DNA of 14,445 bases from Spirochaetaceae bacterium (lineage in GTDB: Bacteria; Spirochaetota; Spirochaetia; Treponematales; Breznakiellaceae), in NCBI GenBank assembly GCA_031265535.1, contig JAISCO010000279.1, positions 1-14,445 on the forward strand. Direction: 5' to 3'. Positions within the stretch are counted from its first letter, which is position 1; the number at the start of each line of letters is the position of its first letter. The position numbers were made by a program, and so were the translations under genes. Positions 6,036 to 11,412 of the stretch are shown here, one piece after another. The notes beneath the pieces are model-generated. The model did not search any database, was not told the DNA's origin, and saw nothing but the letters and a program-made list of their open reading frames with translations.

Positions 6036-7070
6036 TTATTTAAATTGTATCAAATTTTCCGACCGCGGGACAATTTCCCCGATGATCGCGGCAGACTCGT
6101 CACCGGCATTTTTTATGCTAAGGACAAGCTTTTCAGCTTCGCCGGGCGGCGCGGCTATCAAAAGCCCGCCCGATGTCTGCGGGTCGAACATCAGTTCCTG
6201 GACGGCAAAGGGCAGCGCGCTGACATCAACAAGCTTTTCCACACGGTTGCGGTTGCGCTGTCCGGCGGCAGTCAACAGGTAATCATCCGCGTAATCCACC
6301 GCTTCAGGGATAAGCGGCAAGGCATCGGGATACAGCATGATTGCCGCGGAGTTGCCCGCCATCTCCAAAGCATGGACGAGCAGCCCGAAGCCGGTAACAT
6401 CCGTACATGCGCTCACATTAAAGCCCGCCATACTTTCCGCGGCATAACGGTTCAGCCTCTCCATTGAGGCAAGCGCCCGCCGGACCGCCGCGGCGCTCGC
6501 CAGTCCGACACGCAGAGCGGCCATCACGATCCCCACGCCCAGCGGCTTGGTCAGAATCAGTTTGTGCCCGGCCTTAGGCGTATTGTTGCGCAACACCCTC
6601 GCCGTTTCGACAATCCCTGTGACGGACAGCCCGTATTTCGGCTCCTTGTCGTATATCGAATGCCCCCCGCCCAGCACGGCCCCCGCTTCCGCGATCTTTT
6701 CCGCGCCGCCCGCCAATATATCCGCCAGCACTCTTTTATCCATTGTTTCGGGAAAACACACCAGATTCAGCGCCAGCACCGGACGGCCCCCCATCGCCCA
6801 AACATCGCTTAGCGCATTTGCCGCCGCAATCCGCCCGAAAGTTTTCGCGTCATTGACCATAGGCGGGAAAAAATCAACCGTGAAAATAAGCGACCGCTCT
6901 TCATCAAGCCTGTAAACCGCCGCGTCATCGGAAGCGTCATATCCGACCAGCAGCCTCGCGTTACTGCCTGCCGGAATCCCCGCCAGCAAACGCGCAAGCC
7001 CCTCACTCTCTATCTTCGCGCCGCAGCCCCCGCTCACACAGTTTGATAACAAATTATCATTTTGCGCCAT
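6036..7070 (-). CDS. selD: Selenide, water dikinase (selenophosphate synthetase)
   Basis: A 344-residue AIRS-fold enzyme that makes selenophosphate from selenide and ATP for selenocysteine or selenouridine synthesis. The N-terminal GGCGAKI places the catalytic cysteine at residue 16 (codon TGC, not a TGA selenocysteine codon) and the lysine at 19. The ATP/metal region follows with DDAAVY, FTVDFFPPMVNDAKTFGRIAA, ANALSDVWAMGG and GGGHSI. Further on are LTKPLGVGIV, CTDVTGFGLLVHALEMA and the C-terminal FDPQTSGGLL. The ATG at 7070 is chosen over upstream in-frame starts because GGGAG lies about six bases before it and the protein then has the usual length (E. coli 347). The upstream frame is repeat-derived. 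No selA, selB, selC or Sec-containing gene is visible nearby. Confidence 0.93.
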   Translation of the reverse strand: MAQNDNLLSNCVSGGCGAKIESEGLARLLAGIPAGSNARLLVGYDASDDAAVYRLDEERSLIFTVDFFPPMVNDAKTFGRIAAANALSDVWAMGGRPVLALNLVCFPETMDKRVLADILAGGAEKIAEAGAVLGGGHSIYDKEPKYGLSVTGIVETARVLRNNTPKAGHKLILTKPLGVGIVMAALRVGLASAAAVRRALASMERLNRYAAESMAGFNVSACTDVTGFGLLVHALEMAGNSAAIMLYPDALPLIPEAVDYADDYLLTAAGQRNRNRVEKLVDVSALPFAVQELMFDPQTSGGLLIAAPPGEAEKLVLSIKNAGDESAAIIGEIVPRSENLIQFK

Positions 7071-7152
7071 AAGCAACTCCCGCCATTGCCGCCCCAGATT
7101 TTCCTGTTCCCTCTTTTCCAAAGTAGCTCTTTTCAAGCGCGATGTATACCGC

Positions 7153-7325
7153 CCATTTGCCATGGAGGCACATGCGCTCCGCGCTAACATACCGCGAGTG
7201 TCCTTTACTATGTGCCTTCAGTCCGAAAAGGGCGCCCGCCAGCGGGGTTACATGCGCTCCGCGCTAACATACCGCAAGTATTTTTTACTCCATGCCTTCA
7301 GTCCGAAAAAGGCGCATGGCATACT
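7153..7325 (-). repeat. Module A, hinge and two degenerate module B copies
   Basis: On the minus strand module A (TGCCTCCATGGCAAATGG) ends at 7153, facing selD, preceded by hinges at about 7171-7188 and 7251-7268. Two diverged module B copies and a CCCGCCAGCGGGG palindrome near 7226 are also present. The stretch 7071-7354 holds nothing else recognisable except the selD leader. Confidence 0.75.
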
Positions 7326-7354
7326 CGACACCTTTACTTCTTACCTTTTACTTT

Positions 7355-8336
7355 TTATTTAGCATGGGGGGCGGGGATGTTCACTCTGCTTACAAACCAC
7401 GCGTTCATTATAGACAGCATATCTTTTGACATGAATTTATACTTTTCATCCAGTTCAATGCCGTTGTCGAGAAGTTTTTTTATGCTTTCGTCGGCACCGG
7501 CTTCCATATAAACAATGTCGTGTCCCAGTTCTTCAAATAGTTTGATAAAATCTTCATGCCTCATTCTGTTTACATAGGTATATTTGTTGCTGTTGTATTT
7601 CTGCCATTCCGTGTCGCTGTACCGCAAAAAGTTAAGCCGGTTTACAGTCTTTGTATAAACAGCGAAATGGTCTTGATAGTCAACTGAGTTTATAAACAAA
7701 CCGTTCGGTTTGATGATTCTGGCGCCTTCCAAAAGGATTGCTTTTAGGGTTTCCGGCGGAATATGCTCAAACGCAAAATGTGAAACGTGAAAGTCTACGC
7801 TTTTGTCCGCCAGGCCGGTTCGCGCGGCGTCCGCGGGCGCGATATATTCAATGCGGCATAATTCAAGCAATTTTTTGACATTTACCCCCCCCCCCCCCCG
7901 TTACATAGTGTATGAGCGTTTCGAGCCGTTTTTCATTCAGCAGATCCCCATACATTTCTTTTATTTCGTTCTCGCGTTGCGCGATTATCCATGCGGCTTC
8001 TTTTACATACCGGTTTTGCATGTATGTATTTGCGTCTATCGTAATCGTCTTGCGCGCGCCGCCAAGCCAAAGTCCGATAGGCAGGGACGGAACCCAGCCG
8101 GTACCGTACTCAAAGAATATTTCGTCCCCCCCCCCCCCCGCAATAGCTTTAATGTTTTTTAACATTTTTACGGCATCGGAAATCGTAGGCAACGGGTTGT
8201 ACGGCTTAGGTATGCTGCCTACAATTCGTCCCGCCAAATTATGCGCCCAGCAAGATTTACTTCCGTCAATCAGCGCCAAAATGTCCTGCACTTTGGACAT
8301 CAATTTCCAGTCAAAGTTTAAGCCCAATATACTCAT
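7355..8336 (-). CDS. Class I SAM-dependent methyltransferase, frameshifted at a 15-G tract (candidate phase-variable, OFF)
   Basis: Two overlapping minus-strand frames form one gene. The first (8336-7863) has AAGGA seven bases before its ATG. It carries motif I, FEYGTGWVPSLPIGLWLGG, with ITIDAN as the acidic second-strand motif, then reads into 15 G and stops at TGA (7865-7863). The second frame continues with YIAPADAARTGLADKSVDF, VSHFAFEHIPPETLKAIL, GARIIKPNGLFINSVDYQDH: the motif IV/post-IV half of Methyltransf_11-type enzymes. Removing one G (or adding two) from 7885-7899 joins them into about 326 residues, a normal length. A 14-G tract (8126-8139) codes in-frame glycines just before motif I. 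Both tracts sit at expected loops. The substrate is unknown; surface-glycan or lipid methylation is a guess. As written, only a 157-residue fragment is made. Could instead be a sequencing artefact or pseudogene. Confidence 0.75.
7885..7899 (-). repeat. G15 tract (minus strand) causing the frameshift in the methyltransferase
   Basis: Fifteen C on the plus strand read as 15 G in the gene. With 15 G the frame ends six codons later. With 14 or 17 G it continues as VNVKKLLELC into the second half. Confidence 0.9.
8126..8139 (-). repeat. G14 tract (minus strand), in frame, inside the methyltransferase
   Basis: Fourteen C on the plus strand. In the gene they code the end of an alanine codon, four glycines and the first base of GAC. 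The frame is kept at this length and would be lost with a one-base change. Confidence 0.9.
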
Positions 8337-8428
8337 TGATAATTCCTTTACGCGGAATAGTCCGCATACCTTGAAAGCTTTGTATTAATACGTGTTATTT
8401 ACAAGAAACCGGAAAAACATTACCGCAG

Positions 8429-8442
8429 CCCCCCCCCCCCCC
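8429..8442 (-). repeat. G14 tract upstream of the methyltransferase, possible promoter-spacer tract
   Basis: Fourteen C on the plus strand, 93-106 bases before the ATG. On the minus strand a weak TTGGGG (8444-8439) that begins the tract is followed by 16 bases, then TAATGT (8422-8417). The tract would then set the -35/-10 spacing. The -35 box is poor, so this assignment is tentative; the tract itself is certain. Confidence 0.8.
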
Positions 8443-8460
8443 AATTACACTACACTTGAC

Positions 8461-8507
8461 CCACAGAATTGTTTAACCACGAAGTCAAAGAAGTCGAATA
8501 AGTTTTT
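8461..8507 (-). repeat. Dispersed repeat G, copy 2
   Basis: Reverse complement of the repeat at 343-390, sharing CCACAGAATTGTTTAACCAC. A further TCGACTTTTTCGACTTTGAGG half-copy lies just after it (about 8528-8548). It occupies the gap between the PUR-domain gene and the methyltransferase. Confidence 0.75.
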
Positions 8508-8564
8508 AAGAGCCACTCTTTCCTTCTTCGACTTTTTCGACTTTGAGGTAAAATATTTTTCTTC

Positions 8565-8578
8565 CGGTCTTGAGACCG
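8565..8578 (-). terminator. Weak hairpin after the PUR-domain gene
   Basis: CGGTC (8565-8569) and GACCG (8574-8578) form a five-bp stem with a four-base loop, 30 bases past the stop. It is followed on the minus strand by GAAGAAAAATATTTT rather than a clean T-run. Termination is possible but not well supported. Confidence 0.25.
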
Positions 8579-8607
8579 CTGTCCACAGTTTGAAAGATGT
8601 CAAGACA

Positions 8608-8952
8608 CTAGGTTTCGCGGGATTTCTTGCGAAATACTTTGACGGAACGCTCTTGCTTAGGCTTGCCGCCGGACGCTTGATCCGCGCGTTTACGTTCGCT
8701 AAACGAAGCGCGATGCTTTTCATGAACAGCTTTTTCCAGCACGCGAAGCGATTCATCAAAACCGCGCAGAAATTCTTGTAAATCATCCGCAAACAGGATT
8801 ACAGACTGGCGTTCAAAGCCGCCCTCATCTTTATTTTTACTTTCTACAATGTTTAGATATAAATCGCCCCTGCGATTCTCTTTTACATTGAAAAAATAGC
8901 TCCGATTCTGCAATAAAACTTTTTTTGAAAACAATTCTCCACGAATACCCAT
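8608..8952 (-). CDS. PUR-domain (DUF3276 / BpuR-like) DNA/RNA-binding protein
   Basis: A 114-residue protein. Residues 1-70 match the bacterial PUR-alpha repeat: ELFSKKVLLQNRSYFFNVKENRRGDLYLNIVESK, then an acidic loop, then SVILFADDLQEFLRGFDESLRVLEK. This is the beta-beta-beta-beta-alpha fold that binds nucleic acid in Borrelia BpuR and Bacteroidetes DUF3276 proteins. The tail (residues 78-114) is strongly basic and polar (KHRASFSERKRADQ ... KPKQERSVKVFRKKSRET) and may add nonspecific nucleic-acid affinity. It probably acts in the cytoplasm as a regulator or RNA-binding protein. The start is the only ATG giving the conserved N-terminus. No ribosome binding site is visible, and a promoter lies six bases upstream. 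It is followed by the poly-G methyltransferase locus on the same strand. Confidence 0.75.
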   Translation of the reverse strand: MGIRGELFSKKVLLQNRSYFFNVKENRRGDLYLNIVESKNKDEGGFERQSVILFADDLQEFLRGFDESLRVLEKAVHEKHRASFSERKRADQASGGKPKQERSVKVFRKKSRET

Positions 8953-8958
8953 TGTTCT

Positions 8959-8987
8959 ACTCTATTGTCTTTACATGGTTATGAAAA
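8959..8987 (-). promoter_or_regulatory. Promoter of the PUR-domain gene, possibly leaderless
   Basis: On the minus strand TTTTCA (8987-8982), 17-base spacer, TAGAGT (8964-8959), then six bases to the ATG (8952). There is no room for a Shine-Dalgarno sequence. Both boxes deviate from consensus, so the call is tentative. Confidence 0.4.
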
Positions 8988-8995
8988 GCCCCCAG

Positions 8996-9009
8996 GCCCG
9001 CATGCGGGC
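8996..9009. repeat. Perfect 14-bp palindrome
   Basis: GCCCGCATGCGGGC is fully self-complementary and lies just upstream of the PUR-gene promoter (about nine bases beyond the -35 box). It could be an operator or simply part of the repeat material that begins here. Confidence 0.5.
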
Positions 9010-9010
9010 A

Positions 9011-9085
9011 AGGAAAAAGGAGGTTAAGGTAAAAGGTAAAAGGTAAAAAGAAGAAAATTAACAATTAACAATGCGCAATTAAACA
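9011..9085 (+). repeat. GGTAAAAGGTAAAAG and ATTAACAATTAAC low-complexity repeats
   Basis: At least three GGTAAAA units in a row are followed by AATTAACAATTAACAATG-type sequence, as at 2331-2460 and 13972-14165. No gene is seen in 8953-9628. The rest of that stretch is a CGCCAT/ATGGCG hairpin near 9094, two module D copies and the tandem array before infA. Confidence 0.7.
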
Positions 9086-9126
9086 GATTGCGCCATAAAT
9101 GGCGGCGCGGATTATCATGGTGGAAG

Positions 9127-9208
9127 CAAAGCCCCCCAACGCAGTTATCTAAGTGAATGCCGCTCCGCCCCCAACGAGGGGCGGCAAACTGTTAGCGCGG
9201 AGCGCATA
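9127..9208 (+). repeat. Module D with hinge, copy upstream of infA (distal)
   Basis: CCCCCAACGCAGTTATCTAA, GTGAATGCCGCTCCGC, a perfect CCGCCCC/GGGGCGG hairpin, then hinge GTTAGCGCGGAGCGCATA (9191-9208). A near-identical module starts again at about 9399, and a diverged one at 14031. Confidence 0.75.
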
Positions 9209-9355
9209 TAAACCGGCTGGCGGGCAGGGGGGTGGCGGAAGACCGCCGCGGGCGGACTGGAGACAGGGGGTGCGCGACTATGAGGCAGTTGCAAACTTGT
9301 TTGCACGTTTGCCGATGATGCAGGGAAACAGCGCCCCCCTCCTGAATTGAAAAAT

Positions 9356-9388
9356 TAGCCACAGATTACACAAATTAACGCAGATTAT
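9356..9388 (+). repeat. CCACAGATTACAC-type dispersed repeat
   Basis: AGCCACAGATTACACAAATT followed by AACGCAGATTA has the form of a common intergenic repeat known from many bacterial genomes, built on direct ACAGATTA/GCAGATTA units. There is one copy in this window. Confidence 0.45.
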
Positions 9389-9398
9389 CGGAGTGAAG

Positions 9399-9593
9399 TC
9401 CCCCAACGCAGTTATCTAAGTGAATGCTGCTCCGCCGCCAACGAGGGGCGGCAAGCTGCTAGCGCGGAGCGCATGTAAAACCCACTGGTGGGCTAACGCG
9501 GAGCGCATGTAAAACCCACTGGTGGGCTAACGCGAAGCGTATGTAAAACCCACTGGTGGGCTAGCGCGGAGCGCATATAAACCGGCTGGCTGG
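9399..9593 (+). repeat. Module D plus four tandem 34-bp hinge/palindrome units upstream of infA
   Basis: A module D copy (about 9399-9458) runs into units 9459-9492, 9493-9526, 9527-9560 and a diverged 9561-9593. Each unit is a hinge (CTARCGCGGAGCGCATG) plus TAAAACCCACTGGTGGG. The last has CCGGCTGGCTGG in place of CCCACTGGTGGG. The array ends one base before TTGACA of the infA promoter. Confidence 0.85.
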
Positions 9594-9623
9594 TTGACAT
9601 AATTGGGGGAAAGAGGGTAGATT
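9594..9623 (+). promoter_or_regulatory. infA promoter, possibly leaderless
   Basis: A perfect TTGACA (9594-9599), 18-base spacer, TAGATT (9618-9623), then five bases to the ATG. An alternative reading is CATAAT (9598-9603) as the -10, which would leave a leader with GAGGG 11 bases from the ATG. The first reading fits consensus better at -35. Confidence 0.55.
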
Positions 9624-9628
9624 GTGGT

Positions 9629-9853
9629 ATGGCTAAAGAAGAAGCTATTGAAGTTGAAGGTATTGTAAAAGAAGCTTTACCGAACACCATGTTCAGAGTA
9701 GAACTTAACAATCAAAATGGACACGTGATACTTGCCCACCTTTCAGGCAAAATGCGTAAGCACTATATTCGTATTGTGCCGGGCGACCATGTACGGATTG
9801 CTTTATCCCCCTACGATTTGAGCCGCGGGCGTATTATTTACCGTGAGCGATAA
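9629..9853 (+). CDS. infA: Translation initiation factor IF-1
   Basis: A 74-residue S1/OB-fold protein, two residues longer than the common 71-72. It contains the family landmarks MAKEEAIEVEGIV, ALPNTMFRVEL, GHVILAHLSGKMRKHYIRI, PGDHVRIALSPYDLSRGRI and a basic end (YRER). The extra residues lie in the loop before GHV (ELNNQNGHV). IF-1 binds the 30S A site and assists IF-2 and IF-3 in initiation. The gene is not beside ribosomal-protein genes; it is directly followed, five bases after its stop, by a metallopeptidase-like gene, so the two are likely co-transcribed. It follows a strong TTGACA promoter at the end of a tandem repeat array. Confidence 0.95.
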   Translation: MAKEEAIEVEGIVKEALPNTMFRVELNNQNGHVILAHLSGKMRKHYIRIVPGDHVRIALSPYDLSRGRIIYRER

Positions 9854-9858
9854 TACTG

Positions 9859-10794
9859 ATGCCCGCTCCAAAAGAGGGAACGGTCAATTCCAGTAATCCT
9901 GTCCCCCCATACCACCGGTTTAGAGATTTTATTGATGTCAAAAGCGACAGATTCAATGTCCTTATCTCGCTGCTGGATGAGTTAAAATTTTCTGTTTCTG
10001 TTGTGAACATAGCTGGAAAACGGCATATTTTTGTCGTGCCTTCACCGAACACCCTTCGCGTCGGAACAAAGAAAAAAATTACGGTGCTTGCGGCGCATTA
10101 CGACAGAGTGCCGGACAGTCCGGGCGCTAACGATAACGGGGCGGCTGTTTTTATACTGATAGAGGCGGCGTTGCGGCTGCGCGGACGCGCTATAGAAAAC
10201 TGGCTTATAATTTTTACAGACAAGGAAGAACTATCCAAGAATGAGGGACTGCGGGATCAAGGTTCGTATTTGCTGGCGGAAGGGTTGAAAGTGATCGGGT
10301 TTAAATCCGGATTTTTTTTTATTTTTGACGCGTGCGGACGCGGTGATACACTGATAATCTCAAAAACTGTAGGGTATCTTTTAAAAAATGAGCATAGCGG
10401 AACGACAGCGCCGTTAAAAAATCAATTTAGGCTGTTGCAATTACGCGCTATGGAAGCTGCAAAAAGCATTTCTACCGGGCGGTTTTTATTGCTTCCAACA
10501 CCTTTTTCCGATGACGCCGGTTTTTTGCGGGCAGGCTTGGCGGCGCAGACAATAACTGTGCTGCCCGCTAAGGAGGCTGCGGCATTTTCTTCATTCATTC
10601 GCGGGAATAACTTGTACACCGGCGCGCTTATTAACAGTGAAGAGCGTTTACGGCGCGGTACTGAGCATATTCCTCAAACATGGCGGCTTCTGAATAGTCC
10701 GCAAGACACGATCGAGCAGCTTGACGGAAATAATTTTGGAAATGTAGCGCAGTTCGCACTTGAGTTATGCCGCCTAGATAATCGCATCTTCTAG
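9859..10794 (+). CDS. M28-family (aminopeptidase-type) zinc peptidase homologue lacking one metal ligand
   Basis: A 311-residue protein without a signal peptide. It shows the M28 core: VLAAHYDRVPDSPGANDNGAA (ligands His80 and Asp92), FTDKEE (Glu123 base, Glu124 ligand), FDACGRGDTLI (Asp157), and FSDDAGFLRAGLAAQTI, the usual S-D-x-x-x-F-x-x-x-G segment. Near the C-terminus most M28 enzymes have Y-H-T-P-x-D-T, with His as the last zinc ligand. Here it is LNSPQDT (Asn279), so one zinc site may be altered or the enzyme inactive on usual substrates. The gene starts five bases after infA with no clear ribosome binding site, implying translational coupling. A T9 run (10312-10320) lies in the coding region. 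Substrate unknown. Confidence 0.75.
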   Translation: MPAPKEGTVNSSNPVPPYHRFRDFIDVKSDRFNVLISLLDELKFSVSVVNIAGKRHIFVVPSPNTLRVGTKKKITVLAAHYDRVPDSPGANDNGAAVFILIEAALRLRGRAIENWLIIFTDKEELSKNEGLRDQGSYLLAEGLKVIGFKSGFFFIFDACGRGDTLIISKTVGYLLKNEHSGTTAPLKNQFRLLQLRAMEAAKSISTGRFLLLPTPFSDDAGFLRAGLAAQTITVLPAKEAAAFSSFIRGNNLYTGALINSEERLRRGTEHIPQTWRLLNSPQDTIEQLDGNNFGNVAQFALELCRLDNRIF

Positions 10795-10796
10795 CC

Positions 10797-11060
10797 CCCG
10801 CCAGCGGGTTCTCATACGCTCCGCGCCCGCCAGCGGGTTTTACATACGCTCCGCGTTAGCGTTTTCCCGCCCCCGTTGGGGGCGGAGCGGCTTTCGGTTC
10901 GACAGCGGCGTTCAAAGTTTTGCCGCTAACGCAAACTTGTTTGCGCCGTTGGGGGCGGAGCGGTTTTCGGTTCGATAGCGGCGGTCAGCGCCCGCCAGCG
11001 GGTTCTCATACGCTCCGCGTTAGCGTTTTGCCGCCGCTCGCTGGCGGCGGAGATGCGTTC
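10797..11060 (-). repeat. Cluster of module C palindromes, hinges and module D copies, minus orientation
   Basis: CCCGCCAGCGGG palindromes occur at 10797-10808, about 10828 and about 10989. Reverse hinges (CATACGCTCCGCG) occur near 10814, 10845 and 11008. Reverse module D hairpins include CCGCCCCC/GGGGGCGG and CCGCCGC/GCGGCGG types, and a CGCAAAC-TT-GTTTGCG palindrome is also present. The first palindrome begins two bases after the peptidase stop codon and may act as its 3' end. The gap 10795-11412 holds only repeats and the purH promoter. Confidence 0.75.
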
Positions 11061-11117
11061 ACTCAGATAAAAGCGTTCAATGGCTTATCTTCATTCAGGT
11101 AAGATGATTTTTCATCA

Positions 11118-11217
11118 TTTGGGCGCATTTCCGCCGCTAAGCGGCGGAAACCGGGCTTTCCGCTACAATGAAAACGCTTTGCGTTTTCATTCCGCTGCTA
11201 TCCCTTGCGCAGGGCTT
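11118..11217 (+). repeat. Structured repeat element I, copy 2
   Basis: TTTGGGCGCA, a perfect 10-bp hairpin (TTTCCGCCGC, loop TAA, GCGGCGGAAA; 11128-11150), CCGGGCTTTCCGCTACAAT, a GAAAACGC-TTT-GCGTTTTC hairpin (about 11170-11188), TTCCGCTGCTA, and a CCCT...AGGG hairpin. Segment order is the same as copy 1 (2214-2333). A GCGCAGGCGCG hairpin-prone tail follows. Confidence 0.75.
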
Positions 11218-11269
11218 CAACGCGCAGGCGCGTTGAACTTTGAAAGAAACTCCATGTGAATAAAAAACT

Positions 11270-11377
11270 CGTTGGCGGGTGCGTATGCAAACCGCTATTC
11301 GCGGACCCTAAGGCACGTAGTAAAGGGGCCGCTTTGGGTATGCCGGCGCGGAGCGCATGTGCCTCCATGGCAAATGG
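11270..11377 (+). repeat. Module B + hinge + module A upstream of purH
   Basis: Module B (GCGTATGCAAACCG ... GGCACGTAGTAAA ... CTTTGGGTATGCC), a degenerate hinge (GGCGCGGAGCGCATG) and module A (TGCCTCCATGGCAAATGG, ending at 11377). The end of module A is 35 bases before the purH ATG, the same spacing as at hddA. Confidence 0.8.
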
Positions 11378-11407
11378 TTGATTCTTTTGGCGGGGGCGTG
11401 ATAATAT
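11378..11407 (+). promoter_or_regulatory. purH promoter at repeat edge, possibly leaderless
   Basis: TTGATT (11378-11383), 18-base spacer, TAATAT (11402-11407), then five T/A-rich bases to the ATG at 11413. No Shine-Dalgarno sequence fits. The -35 box starts at the first base after module A. Confidence 0.5.
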
Positions 11408-11412
11408 TTTTT

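Noticed and set aside
7071..7190. Upstream in-frame extension of selD
   Set aside because: The extra 40 residues come from module A and spacer sequence. The ATG at 7070 has a ribosome binding site and gives the normal protein length.
7355..7870. Separate second methyltransferase gene starting at a TTG
   Set aside because: It lacks motif I and a ribosome binding site, and continues exactly where the first frame stops. One gene split at a G tract explains it better.
7885..8442. All poly-G tracts as sequencing or assembly error
   Set aside because: It cannot be excluded for exact lengths. However, four tracts of 13-15, two of them encoding tolerated glycine runs in one gene, are more than a single-base error would explain, so the tracts themselves are kept as real.
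8392..8792. Overlapping frames on both strands around 8392-8792
   Set aside because: They run through repeat G, a poly-C tract and the reverse of the PUR-domain gene. The PUR-domain frame is the supported one.
9459..9593. Possible CRISPR array (34-bp regularly repeated units)
   Set aside because: Units are directly contiguous with no unique spacers, and no cas genes are present.
11272..11412. Upstream in-frame extension of purH by 47 codons
   Set aside because: It is encoded by module B, hinge and module A, with no homology to PurH. The promoter lies inside it.
11378..11412. Purine riboswitch or other leader regulation before purH
   Set aside because: Only 35 bases separate the repeat from the ATG, too short for an aptamer, and no conserved aptamer core was seen in the repeat upstream.
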